Source: Ectobius pallidus (lineage: Eukaryota; Arthropoda; Insecta; Blattodea; Ectobiidae). Taken from it: DNA of 64,000 nt. Positions 1-53,495 of the stretch are shown piece by piece (position 1 is the stretch's first letter; each line of letters opens with the position of its first letter). A program made the position numbers and the translations under genes. The stretch is from the NCBI GenBank assembly GCA_964059195.1, contig CAXKWD010000009.1, positions 148,423,890-148,487,889 of the forward strand. The letters run 5' to 3'. The notes beneath the pieces are model-generated. The model was not told the DNA's origin. It was given only the letters and a program-made list of their open reading frames with translations, and ran no database searches.

Positions 1-42029
<42,029 letters not shown>

Positions 42030-42627
42030 TGAAGCTGCCGGCATGACGGCGTTGTCACAGTGGGAACGGAGGCCGCGTCTGACCACAAATCTGAAAAAAG
42101 AGTCTGTTCCAGATTCCGGGGAACTCGTCACTATATTTTGGTTATGTTTGAATTGTTGTTGCAGATAGAAAAAAATTTTCCCTTGTTTGTTTTGGTGTAT
42201 TACGTTATAGTAGTACCACGAGGTTACGTGTTGCCTACCCTGGTTCTGGGGCGAGTCCCATAAGAACTGTGGACACTTACTTGATAGACTAAATGACTTA
42301 CATTCCATTGTGGTCAGACTGGTTAAGAAGACTGCATCTGACTGAACGTTTTGCGCAGTCTCCGAACTGTTCTCACTGTGACGACGTGGAAACCGATAAG
42401 GGCACAACATGCAGTAGGGCTTAAGGAAAATCGTAGCTGGATGATTTCTGTGTCTGCAAGTCAACACGACTGTCATTGCATAAAGTCTATATGAATTACT
42501 TTTACATAGTCATGGTTTAGCTAGAAGTTAAACCGATGTGACGACTCAAAATTGTTACAAAAAATGTAAACAGAACTTTAATTTGCTCATGATGGGGAAC
42601 TCGGTGAAATGGAATGTATTTGTGACG
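42030..42627 (+). other. Probable EcR 3' UTR, start
   Basis: Sequence after the stop codon up to an inverted repeat. It is more GC-balanced than the surrounding DNA, with no repeat I recognise. No AATAAA is seen in this stretch; the first clear one is at 42999. That it is transcribed is inference. Confidence 0.5.
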
Positions 42628-42783
42628 GTCTCTCGGGATTCCAACTGGGTGAAAACGTTCGTCAGGTCCGAGCTTTCGGCTGCTACTAGCTCTGCAGCCA
42701 TCTTCTGGGAAAACTGCAGAGCTTGTAGCAGTCAAAAGCTCGGACCTGACGAACATTTTTACCTGATTGGAATCCCGAGAGAC
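42628..42783. repeat. 156-bp inverted repeat, likely within EcR 3' UTR
   Basis: GTCTCTCGGGATTCCAACTG...GTCAGGTCCGAGCTTTCGGC is inverted to end TGATTGGAATCCCGAGAGAC. The loop is CCATCTTCTGGGAAAA. The arms match except for a few substitutions. Confidence 0.8.
42667..42711 (-). ncRNA. Hammerhead-ribozyme-like motif 6
   Basis: Minus strand: CAGAAGA (U4 changed), stem II GGCTGC/GCAGCC perfect, GAAAGCTC with the AGCT palindrome, TCC/GGA for stem I. The U4 change would likely inactivate it. Confidence 0.5.
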
Positions 42784-42998
42784 CTCATAAGTAACCTATG
42801 CCGTGAAAGCTTCAAGTCTTGAATGTATTTGCTGTGCAAAATGTTTAGAAACATTTTAAAATGAAGGCTTTTCTTCATTACACTCTTAGAAAACTGTTAT
42901 TACAAATTACAGTAAAATTCTTACAATTATAAGTCCTAATACCACCTAAAAAGCAAAGTATGTCCTCAGGAGCGGTTCAGTACAATACACTAGATTAC

Positions 42999-43004
42999 AA
43001 TAAA
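42999..43004 (+). promoter_or_regulatory. Candidate EcR polyadenylation signal
   Basis: First exact AATAAA downstream of the EcR stop, about 970 bases away, in ATTACAATAAAATATT. Others follow (for example in AAATAAATATCC near 43430). Which is used cannot be told from sequence. Confidence 0.25.
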
Positions 43005-43246
43005 ATATTTACAAAATTAATGTAAGTGGATTGACAAACATAGAAGAGTACAACTTAATATACAATAATATACAAAATTTTAAGGTAAATTCTGGCAGGA
43101 AACTGAATGTAAATATATATCTATATTTTAAAATCTAGTACAAAAAAGTTATCATAGGTAATGATGTGATGAAAGAATCTAATTTAGATAAAATTAAATA
43201 AAAATTGTTTACAGTGGATATTTATTTGTCATTCCAACAAAAACAC

Positions 43247-43286
43247 ACAACGTTTCGGTCAAACCATAAGACCTTCTTCAGGTGAC
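43247..43286 (-). ncRNA. Hammerhead-ribozyme-like motif 7
   Basis: Minus strand: CAC-CTGAAGA, stem II AGGTC/GACC, GAAACGTT, GTG. All invariant core bases are present. Confidence 0.6.
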
Positions 43287-43368
43287 TGTTTACAAGAAGA
43301 GAATAAAACTCTCAATTGTCCGTGTCATAAGAAACACTTCCGTTGTAAGTGGAATGCGCACGTGCGCA

Positions 43369-43409
43369 GTCACCTGAAGAAGGTCTTATGGTTTGACCGA
43401 AACGTTGTG
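43369..43409 (+). ncRNA. Hammerhead-ribozyme-like motif 8
   Basis: Mirror copy of motif 7 on the plus strand, with the same core and stems. Confidence 0.6.
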
Positions 43410-43471
43410 TGTTTTTGTTGGAATGACAAATAAATATCCACTGTAAACAATTTTTATTTAATTTTATCTAA

Positions 43472-45660
43472 ATATATTATTCAGTGGAAATCTGGACCAT
43501 TATGACAGATTTATTGAAAGAATCTAAACCTCCATTTACATTTGTTGTATCTATTTGGAAAATCTCCGTCAGAATTAAGCATTTAATCAAAATTATTAAA
43601 ACTCAAAAACACATCTGTACTTGTGTCACTGTATGTGGGACAATTGATGTATTGTAATATATCTATAATTTTACCATCGGTTATACTTGCAGTTGATGCG
43701 GCTTTTCGTCAGCTATTTTATTTTTTGATTAATCCCCTTGATATTAGTAACAGAGGCAGTGACTTCAAAATATTTTCGGGGGGGGGGGGGGGCAAGAATT
43801 CTATTTTTAATATTTACGCCTTATATGATAAAAACTAGGCACAAAGTATCCCTCAAATTTGGTGTCCATGGTAGCTAATACAGTGAGTCTCACGTAAGAG
43901 TTGACCAGTCATGCGGGTTTCTGCATCACGGCAGCCACAGCTCTAACTCCCAAGCGATCGGGTGAAATATCTTTGCAAATAAAGCTGCTAACGGTGTAAT
44001 GATTCAGGTTCTCACAATTAGAGTTAAAATTACAATGAAAATAAACACGTACCTCATCACAACAGATGTTGGAAATGTCCTCCTCTTGCATCCACACAAC
44101 ACTGGCATCTTTTTAGGGAATTTTGTTTCATGCGCATAAGTTCAGCTTCCGAAATAGAGTTAATTTCTCTTCTTCTAATGTGTGGGGAATTGAACTATAT
44201 ACTTTATTTTTCAAGTTTCCCCCTAAATAATAGTCACATAAGCTATTGTTTAATGCATTAAAGTGATTTATAAGCTTTCATGAACCACAGATTATTGTCT
44301 CATTGGCGCGAATAGCCAAAGGTCCTGGGTTCAAGTCCCAGTGTCGGAGGAATTTTTCTCCTATAATATTCTCATTAAAGTGATAGCTTCGTGTGTTATA
44401 TTCATGACCATCTGAACCATATTTGTCTCGATTTTTACGAAAATAGCCCAGTAGGATGTACTTGTCTATTTGACCTACATTAATACATAAAATTTAGGTA
44501 ATAATAATCGGGAAGAATAGTCAGGAGGCTTCGATAAAACAAATTTAATTTTTATTTTGAAAAAGAATCTTTCTGCTTTCCTACAGAAGGGGGTAGCTTC
44601 TTAGACAAAGCATATTGTCCAATCATTTTAATAATGGATAAAGTTGGTTTTTTAATGTTTTTCAAAAGGGGGGAAAGACATATGTAGGAATAATATTTTT
44701 CAACACTATTGAGAATGTGCACCATTCTCAATCGAAATCTTCCCCATGTCAGGTTTATATTTTATGCTGTTCATCCTCAGTTCCCGGTGCGTCGAACACG
44801 ATTAAGTTAACTACTGGCTGTGCTATCGACTAATATGTACACGACTCACTTCTTTGCATGGCTATAGACCTTAGAACCATTCAGAGTGTGTGAATGTATA
44901 TTCTCTACATCCTTACACCATGTCAGTTAGCTGGTCTCTTTCTTGTGCTGCCATCTGTAGCTAAACATTTCAGGCGATGTGTTGCTCCATGCATTATAAC
45001 ACTGCTTTGTTGTGACGTCTTGCGGATTTTCCCAGGGTTGAGTGGAAACCGATGAATTATTTACAATTATTTGTACATTTAGTTTTTCGTTCGCAATTTT
45101 TTTTAAAAATATGCCGTTAGTATTTGAGTATATACAGTATATCTTTCTGTAATGTTATAACATTCAAGCACAGCAGTAAAACAACACCGAAACGCTCGAC
45201 AATTGGATGCATTCCGTTTTGTCTTTAGTCTTGTCTGGAAGCGATCTCTGAGTTAGCCCAAGTAAAGAGGGAGATCAGCTGAAGGAAATTGATGCACCGG
45301 GAACATCTTTTAACTACATTAATAGTAAAATCCTCTTTTGTTGATTTTTGTGATGAAGAATGGTGCACACGACCACGTCTTGAAAAAAATCTAGTTGCTA
45401 CATTGCATTTAATTGGTTTCAGAAAGCTGTATTCAGGGTATTGAGAAGAATAGAAACAATGTTAACAGTACCATAAAAGACCTAAATCACCTTCCAAGCT
45501 GCAGATATCGGTCCTCTTTATTATTTAAGTAAAGTTTAACCAAACAAAATTAAAACAAAGTGACATAAACAGAGGACGTAAACAAGTGACGTAAAGTGAA
45601 TGTTGAGAAAAGTAAAAAATAAAAACATTTTTAACTCCACTTACGTCAATTTTAAAAAAA
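43472..45660. other. Downstream region without recognised gene
   Basis: Includes a run of about 15 G at 43778-43792, a tRNA-like B-box stretch (CCTGGGTTCAAGTCCCAGTG) at about 44325-44350, and inverted TTCCCGGTGCGTCGA/TGCACCGGGAA words at 44782 and 45294. No gene seen. Confidence 0.45.
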
Positions 45661-45663
45661 ACT

Positions 45664-45699
45664 GAACTAGTTTCAGGAGTGTCTCTCCCATCATCGGCT
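45664..45699 (-). ncRNA. Hammerhead-ribozyme-like motif 9
   Basis: Minus strand: CCGATGA (U4 to C), stem II GGAG/CTCC, GAAACTAGTTC with the six-base palindrome ACTAGT. The upstream plus-strand GACGTAAGTGGAG-type sequence is shared with 36147-36329. Confidence 0.45.
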
Positions 45700-45714
45700 G
45701 GCAGTCGACCGCTC

Positions 45715-46163
45715 TATGGATTCAATTTTTCTTGTTACAGCATAAAATCTCCCAGGGCATGGCCACCACTGACTTCTAACATTTGAAAAAAATGCAAAAC
45801 ATAGGAACTTCGTTGTTAACACTGTAGTCAGTAGTTATGAATAAATGAATATAAAAAAAAAAGACATGTGATTAGTCTGTAAATTTTGCAGATTATGAAA
45901 ACACTAAATTAGGATATAGCTGTTGACGAATGATTAAGAATCAGGTTTTATCGATCACTAAGAAGGCTTGAAGACAATTTAATTAACATTTTAACCCTAT
46001 TTCGCTTAATTATTGATTTATGAACAAATTGTAATGACTTTAATACCCTGTAGCATATACATTTTACGTCATAGAGCAAAAATCTCCTAATAAAAGTTGC
46101 TTTGTCTATGCCCCCTCTATACACAGGTAAAATATTTCGGTGTTATTCATTAACACCCTGTAT
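45715..46163. mobile_element. TIR element (AACACCCTGTA family), copy 3, left end lost
   Basis: Shares AAAATCTCCCAGGGCATGGC with 12330-12852 and the right end TATTCATTAACACCCTG. Confidence 0.65.
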
Positions 46164-46169
46164 ATTATT

Positions 46170-47650
46170 TAAAACAGTAATCTAGAACTAAAATAATGCA
46201 TTTGTTGCTATCAGTCAGATATCCGGTTCGATGTTCTGTCTGACATGGACCAATCAGCAAAGTCACATCTTTTCAGTGCATGTTTATTGTATTATTGCAA
46301 CGACACAGAAATCATACAGCTACTTGTAGGTACCCAAACTGAGATGTGCGCAGCTTGCACTGATGTATTGTGTGCACGTTTTGCAGTTACTCATTTCATG
46401 AAATGGACTGGTTTTTTTTACTTAGTTTATAGCCTTTGTTGTCTGTACTTTTCAGCCTTGATTTCAGAAAATCTAAGAAGAATTTTGAATTTGTTAATAT
46501 CGAATTCAGAAAAGTTAGCTTGGAGCAGAGAAGTTAAGTTTTCTTTTACCACATTCTCCAAAATTCTCTTACAAAATTATGAGATAATTTAATTAAATAG
46601 TTAAACACTTCATTGAAAGTTTTATATTTTGAAAATATAAATCACTATATTGGCAACATAATTAATACACTTGCATGTACAGATAGATTATTCATACAAT
46701 GTGCCGTGAACGCACAGTCCGGCGGCCTGGAAGCAAATCGTCGGCTGGTAAAGGTGCTCCAGCGCATGTCGCAAAAATAATGTCTGTATATACGCCTGAT
46801 GCCCTTTTTTGGTGCATAGGTATATTTTCCTCATAATTGAATAAAGTAAATTTGCAATTTAATACAAGGTGCGACAGAGGAAACAGATGTTTTTCAAATA
46901 ACCATAACACAGAAGGTTTTCAAGTTAAAATTTAATTGCACAGAAATGAAGCTTGTATAATGCAGTTTCTGTTGACTATTTAATGTAATTTATAGACCGG
47001 ATGTTTAAAAAATTACATATATTGACAGCGAATGCAACAAGGGTATTAAAATAAATATAAAATAATTCACAAATAATTAGATTTTTAAATATAGTATTTC
47101 TTTGAATTTAAGTGACTTTTTCTGCTGTTAAAATACATTCAATAAAATTGAAATTGCTCTCGTTATGTAATGAAATGGAGGTTGAAAAGAAATAGTGAAT
47201 GAACAGAAGTTATCATTATAATTACAGAGTCCATTACATTGGTATTTACTTTCTTGATGTTTAAGAAATGTTTTCAAAGTACAAGGATTATCACATGCAA
47301 CATATTTTTGTTGCATGGTCCATGAAACTGATCAGAAGTGTGACCATTTCATGAAATGAGTAGCTACTAGACGCATGCATTGACTTAAAGCGCACAAACG
47401 TGTCCCTTGTCGGTACACTTAAGGGTTGTGATGGTGAAAAACATTGGAGACTTGAAAACTCCGCAAGCAGGCTGTGAATCAAACTTTGAGAAGGCGCTGG
47501 TTGATGTTTTAGAGTCTATACGTTATAGCAGAGTAATTTATATGGAGACACTCGTCTGGTGCCTTAAGCAGTGCATCAGTGATGGAATGAAATATTAACC
47601 GTCCGAATTGTAATTAGTTTCTTCAGGTACTGAACAAGTGCTCTCACGAC
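46170..47650. other. Downstream region without recognised gene
   Basis: AT-rich; a 115-codon frame at 46245-46592 has no domain and no splice support. Nothing else recognised. Confidence 0.4.
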
Positions 47651-47906
47651 GACGTCAATTAGAAAGCACACGGACTGCCTTAACGCAGACGACAGTTTTT
47701 GTAAAGTAGTGTTTTTGTTACTGCATTGTTTTTGCCAGGTATTGCCTTATCTTAAAAGGTGCAGCTTCTCCTGTTTCCCCCTTCTCCCCGGTAAGCCAGC
47801 ACTGCCAACTGCAGACGGACCACCACTGCCAACACTACGGTGTGCTGCCGACCCCCTGTTTGTGTTTCTGTGACACGTATCTGTTGTTCTTCTGTATCTG
47901 TCAATA

Positions 47907-47998
47907 TGTCAGTGTCGACACTGCCATCAATGTCCGATTTGCTCGGTGCGTTTAAATCTGAGTGTCGTGCACTTTTAACTGCGACGGCGTTGGAATTG
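47907..47998 (+). other. Candidate exon (start codon, GC-rich, donor GTGAGA)
   Basis: In a GC-rich island, ATG opens a frame starting MSVSTLPSMSDLLGAFK of about 31 codons that reaches TTG|GTGAGAG. Codon use looks gene-like, but I recognise no protein and see no upstream exon. Confidence 0.2.
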
Positions 47999-48690
47999 GT
48001 GAGAGTTTAGTTCTACTTGGGTACCTGGATTGTACATATATTGTAACCAGCCTAACCTGAAATCTGCAGCTCTCCATGTAAATATGTCTACAGTGTGCAA
48101 TATTTATAGGCGTGTGCAGATATCCACAGGCTTGCGTGTCGGCATGGCAGATCGAACACACTTGCTCGCTCGCACTCACATTGGTGACTTTAGTACATCG
48201 GGCACTTTGAGGTCCTGATCATAGTTGTGGTGCTGACTGACGGTGCGCACAGCAAGTGTGTTGTTTGCCATGTCTGTTGAGAACGAGTGTGCATATCTCG
48301 ACATGCGTGAAGGAGCTGCAGCGACGTGTACGCAAATGAACAGTCGCAGTATTATTTAGAAATTATATTAACTGTAGAAATGAGTCTAACAGCTGACAGA
48401 ATTGTAGAATCAAAGATATTTGTAGATGTACAGAGTAACTTAAGGCCTGGAAAGTCCTTGCTATGCAATATAACGTGTCCAGCGTGCAGGCGTCGGGGGG
48501 ACTGCAGCGTTCACTCCCGCTGGCGCCTGTTAGTCCATGGTGCAGAGAAGTAATGTACAGGAATTGTTCTATTTTGTGCAAGTAAACAGACACACAAAAG
48601 AAAGATGTTCATTTTATCGATCTCATACAGTCGACTCTCAATTATCAGGGGACAACAAACATAGATACAATAATAATTCATAGATGTGGA

Positions 48691-49378
48691 ATAGGGGAAT
48701 TTCATTTTTTTTTTCTCTCTCTTAGCAATGATTTGCTCTACAATCTTGCAATCTGACATAGCTACTCTTTATTGACTACTTCCACAATTACATACTATTT
48801 TCAAAATTAATCAAACTGTTATAGTTACGGGTAATTATCGTTACAAAATAGCAGCCACGTTTCATGCACTGAAATGCCATTTCCTTGATAACTTCCACAA
48901 ATATCAATATTTCTGAGCGATTATTTTTCTGTGTATTTGTTGATACCATATGAACACCATCTACAATCATTCATTTAACATTAATACATTATTTATTAAG
49001 AATATATAATTTTTAATAAAAAAGAAAATTATAATTTTATTTTTATTATTATTATTATTATTTAATAATAATACTGTAGATATTGTAAAGATTGTAGATG
49101 ATGATGTTCATATGTTGTTTTCAAATAGATAGAAAAAAGAATCACTCAAAAATATTGCCATTCGTGGAAATTATCCCGGAAACGGCATTTTAGTGCACAA
49201 AATGTAGCTGCCATTTTGTACTGATAATTACCTGTAACTGTAACAGTTTGATTAATTTTGAAAATAGTATGCAATTGTAGAAGTAGTCAATAAAGAGTAT
49301 GTCAGATTGCAAGATTGTAGAGCAATTTATCGCTGAGGGAAAAAATAATGAAATTCACCTATTTCTCACCTATGAATT
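48691..49378. repeat. Long-TIR element, copy 2
   Basis: About 270-bp arms related to 10453-11625 and 55148-56226 (GTCAATAAAGAGTATGTCAG, CAATCTTGCAATCTGACATA), with an (ATT)n run at the loop (49040-49065). Confidence 0.75.
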
Positions 49379-49462
49379 TCACAAAACAAAAAAGGATTTA
49401 CTGTACAGTAAAATATTGTGAAATACTGTTTACAGTATTCCGGAAACTGGCGTGTCTTACGA

Positions 49463-50453
49463 TAGGGTGTCCGTATAATGTTTATATAAAAGGGAGATAT
49501 TAATTTTTTTTTTTTGTAAAAACCTGGGACAATTAAGGAAAAAAAGGACAAAAATTTTATCCCCAAAATTTATGGAATATTTACAATTTACCTTTTTCTA
49601 ATGTACACAGATTATCCCAAATGACTTCTTAAATTTCTTCTGCAGACTGGTATAGATAATTTATTCCACAGAAGTATATGCCTCATCATCACTGTACGTT
49701 TTGCTTTTATGTATTCTATCAAGAAGTGCGTTTTTGAAGTGAAACTTCTTTAGCCGTGGTAGGGGGTAAATCGGGAACTTGCGTCACGCTCAGAAATAGT
49801 CAAAAATCAATTAGGTGTGGCGGAACGAACTGCACAGAAAACAATCAACTCAGTGCAAAAAATAAAAAATCCAAAATTCCAAAATTAAAAAATTCAAAGA
49901 TCCAAAATTTTAAAAATCCAAAAATACATAATTTAAAAAATAAAAAATCCAAATATCCAAAATTTAAAAAACAAAAAAATAAAAAAACCAAATTTATTAA
50001 ATAATAAAATTCAAAATTTAAAAATCCAAAAATCCAAAAAAAAATTCAAAGATACAAAATTTAAAAAATTAAAAAATTCAAAGATCCAAAATTAAAAAAT
50101 CCAAAAATTTTAAAAGTTCAAAAACCGAATATTAAAAAGTTCAATAATCCAAAATTGAAAAAATCCAATAATGAAATATTGAAAAGTTAAAAAGACAAGT
50201 TTTACTTCTGTCGCGTGGCGTTCCATGCACACTTTTTTTTTCTTATAACTTATCATAAAAGTCAGCACATTTTAGTCCATTAAAGTATGTTTTGACAATG
50301 AGCAAAACCTTCACTGTTGTAACTTTTATTAATGTAGCGTGAAACACACAAAAGGCTGGACATTTGTGTGTCCCCAATAAAACTTTCAGGACAGCGAGAC
50401 ATTTTATAAAAAAAGGGACTTGCCTTGGAAAAACAGGACAAATGGACACCCTA
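49463..50453. mobile_element. hAT-like element with T-array insert
   Basis: TAGGGTGTCCGTATAATG and AATGGACACCCTA; flanking TCTTACGA/TCCTACGT match at 6 of 8. Contains T-array element copy 4. Confidence 0.65.
49736..50232. repeat. T-array element copy 4 (inverted)
   Basis: Starts GAAGTGAAACTTCTTTAGCC, ends TCTGTCGCGTGGCGTTCCAT. The array is A-rich on the plus strand (AAAAATCCAAAATT words). Confidence 0.7.
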
Positions 50454-50834
50454 TCCTACGTACTTGTAGCTTGTTTTTTGGACACAGTGTCTTTCATATA
50501 TCAGTACGCAGTTTTCTGTCTTACAGCAAAGCATCATATTCCACACACTTCTCTATCTCTACCCCCAACCCTTTCAACAATAGGTAGCGATGTCCAGTGC
50601 TGTTTGTTGATAAATAAAATGTCAAAATCCCTGAAGTGCATTAAAACAATGGACCCCAAGCTAGCATTATATATTGAGCTCCCTAAACAACCATTAACTA
50701 CTATGCCACCAAGTTAAATCTGCACGGCGATAGGGGAAGTGTTTTAGCGCTAGTGTCGCTCAGCTACCACTATACGGAAGGGATGTAGGGGAAGCAGTGG
50801 GTGGCGAATACCTAAACACGTGCGAAAGATCATA

Positions 50835-51148
50835 ACGTGGTTGCCAGATTATTCATTTGGACAATGACTGTCGAAGGTGTCAGGTCATTTAAAAACACAG
50901 CAATTCTCAGCGCCCCTCTTCTAGCCAAATAACCCAACACAGTGGACAGGAAGTGGCAGCGTGGCGGCCGGGGGTGTTCCTTCAACAGATCATTTCTACG
51001 CATTTTCCCCAGTAGGGACATGGTTGCCAGATTATTCATTTCGAGAACGAGTGCCGAAGGTGTCAGGTCATTTAAAAATACAGTAATTCTCAGCACCCCT
51101 CTTGTAGCCAAATGACTTAACTAAGAGAATAGGAAGTGGCAACGTCAA
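50835..51148. repeat. Two tandem units of about 184 bp
   Basis: GTGGTTGCCAGATTATTCAT and AGGTGTCAGGTCATTTAAAA recur 184 bases later. A minus-strand frame stays open across both and repeats LRI-VFLNDLTPS and MNNLAT; no domain recognised. Confidence 0.7.
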
Positions 51149-51744
51149 AGGAGGGAGATCGAGACGGAAGGCACATTCCTAAAATATTTTCTGCATGCAG
51201 AGATAACTTGGTGGCATAGTAAATACAGTACTGTAAATAAAATAAAAATAGGCCACAGTTAATCCGCACACAGATAATCGAGAGTCGACTGTACCCTCTT
51301 CAGCCGTACCTTCCATGATCATATTCTCCCGTTATTATTTCCTCTATTATCCTTTCAAGGTATTGTTGTTATAAGATCATGTCTTGTATTATCCTTCGCA
51401 AGTCACATCCTCCCAAGAGGTCGTTATTTCATTCCAGTATTGTGTTCTCCTTTAATCATCGTCCTCCAGAAAATGTTCTTCCACAATGTATGTTCTTCTT
51501 CCAAAATTACATCTTTCCAAGACCAAGTTCTTCCAAGATTGCATCCTCCCAGTATAATGTTATTCCAAGATGTGTTGTTGAAAGATGGTGTTCCACCAAG
51601 TTGTTGAGCTCAGTCAGTTTTATAAAGATGTGTTACCTTTTGCTCAACTGATTTTTGCCTAGGCCTTACAATGTAAACAGTCTTTGGTCAGTTAAAAGTG
51701 TTTGCATTTATTAAGTGCCAGTATGGTACTAGTGAGATTGTGTG

Positions 51745-51842
51745 GAGAAGGGAAAATGTCTGTCCATCTCTCCGTGAGATAACTCAAATACGCTGGAAGG
51801 GAAAACGTCTGTCCATCTCTCCGTGAGATAACTCAAATACGC
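51745..51842. repeat. Tandem duplication, 49-bp unit
   Basis: GTCTGTCCATCTCTCCGTGA...CAAATACGCT occurs twice in a row; it is followed by AACGGATTTTCATGAAACTT, a common insect repeat phrase. Confidence 0.8.
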
Positions 51843-51969
51843 TTTAACGGATTTTCATGAAACTTGGTATACGCATTTATAACGTCCATGGGAAGAACCC
51901 TATTGATATTGAACAAAATCGGTTGACCGGTACCAGAGTAAAGCCCATTTTAGTGCCTATTTTACGGTA

Positions 51970-52600
51970 ATATATTATTAGTAGGGGCCGTATTTTTGGT
52001 AACAACGATAAGCGCGAAATTTTATAAAACAACCTCCATTAGCTATATTTAGCTTTTATATGCTTAAAATACCAATATGAACCAAATTTAATCCACGAAA
52101 TATCGCGAAATTTACTCGATTCCGCGAAATGTGTCTAGAAGCGCGAAATATGCCCCTTCTGTCCGTAAAGTGAGAAATGAGCACAAAAATATACCTTAAA
52201 ATCACAATATTGTGTTTTGGTGTAGGCTACTGTATTTTTTATTTCTTAGCAGCATGCTTTTTTTCCCCTGCTGTTTCTGTGGCTGTCGAAGATTTACCGA
52301 TATATCGATATTTTTGATCGATTACAAAGATTGCAGAATTTACGCAAAGAATGTCTGTGACCTGGTTTGTACTGTTGAGTACTCTCCTTTCCTGCTATCT
52401 CTTTGCCAAGTTAGCGATGCCTATGATCGATTACAGCAGAAGAGTGTAGAATGTTTGTTACTTGTATATAACAGATTTCGCCTTTTATCCACAGTGTTAT
52501 GGTTGGCACTTCTGTTTGCAAATGGCTATCTGATGGTGTTTAGTAGAAATTACGATAATATTTCTCGTCATTATATTTGAACATTAAATCTAATCATGTC
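51970..52600. repeat. Dispersed repeat, uninterrupted copy (pair of 29706-30850)
   Basis: Colinear with 29706-30850 without the TIR element. It contains a 122-codon frame that is disrupted in the other copy. Class unknown. Confidence 0.65.
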
Positions 52601-52962
52601 TAAATCGAAAGTTACTTCAGTTCATACAAGGGCAGAAGAATATAGAAATTGGGGGGGGGGGGTGTTAGTTCATGTAAATAAAGAAGCAAAGTTTATCATT
52701 GCACAATGTTCCCAATGTAGTCTAAGTAATTTATTTCACAAAATACCCACCGAAATAGAAGGAAGTTAACACCGAAATCAGCCATTTTATTTCACCAATA
52801 AATCAGGGCCCTAATTATTAGAAAGCATTTATGTAATGCAAATTAGTTCTCCTGACAATATATTGTTTTACAGTATACGGCTTTAGAAATTGCAATACAG
52901 TTAGCTATGACAAATAACATTATTCCTTCACATACGCTAAAGAAAGTAGATCGTTAAATTGA

Positions 52963-53050
52963 GCGAGGTAGCTGAGATGGTAACGTCTTGGACTCACATT
53001 TTGGTTGTTCTTGGTTCAATTCCCGTAGCCGGCCAATTTGACATATATTT
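52963..53050 (+). repeat. tRNA-headed SINE (family A), head only
   Basis: GAGGTAGCTGAGATGGTAAC, TTGGTTCAATTCCCGTAGCC; it ends shortly after the head. Confidence 0.65.
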
Positions 53051-53310
53051 TTTTGTAATTTTTTGTGAGTGTGCGATTGTCAAGATATCACAAATCTGTA
53101 TAGTTCTGCTGATCCTGGACAATTTAAAGCTGATTTAAAAACTAGATCTTAGTTCTCCCTGATGCTCTACTTAATGAATTTATCTGGAGCTTACCTCGAT
53201 AATCAATTAAAAACTTATTTTCTGGAAATCATAATTGCAATTATAACTGATTAAACAAAAGCATACTGGCACTTTGTTACATCAGTTTACCTGATTTTGT
53301 TAATTATTTA

Positions 53311-53370
53311 CTAGCAGGTACCCATGGCTTTGCCCACATTTATTTACCCAACTAGATGTTTTATTTAAAT
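53311..53370 (-). mobile_element. Helitron 3' end fragment
   Basis: CTAGCAGGTACCCATGGCTT, a decayed version of the hairpin end at 38629. Confidence 0.55.
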
Positions 53371-53495
53371 TATTTATTTATTAACACAGACATCGTTTTT
53401 ACATAAATTGCATGAATTACATAATTTTATTATTAATCATATTGTTTTACACAGTAAATATAAATAATTGAACGAATAAAATGAAATATTGTGAC

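Larger units (their letters stand above)
43186..43471. repeat. Inverted repeat, 103-bp arms, two hammerhead-like cores
   Basis: The left arm from TAGATAAAATTAAATAAAAA to CCTTCTTCAGGTGACT is inverted at 43368-43471, near-perfect. The ~80-base spacer contains GCGCACGTGCGC. It resembles paired terminal repeats of a Penelope-like element facing each other. Confidence 0.8.
48628..51291. mobile_element. pogo/Tigger-like element, 2.66 kb with nested inserts, TA duplication
   Basis: CAGTCGACTCTCAATTATCA and ATAATCGAGAGTCGACTG, each flanked by TA. Nested inside are a long-TIR element (48691-49378) and a hAT (49463-50453), which itself contains a T-array element. A tandem repeat lies at 50835-51148. 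No transposase frame. Confidence 0.78.

Noticed and set aside
44320..44350. Intact tRNA gene at the CCTGGGTTCAAGTCCCAGTG stretch
   Set aside because: Only the T-arm-like part is convincing; acceptor and D arms do not pair, so at most a SINE or tRNA fragment.
46245..46592. 115-codon frame as a gene
   Set aside because: AT-rich, no domain, no splice sites of note, no homolog recognised.
52212..52580. 122-codon frame with hydrophobic start as a membrane protein
   Set aside because: Lies in a dispersed repeat; the copy near 30600-30830 has the frame broken.
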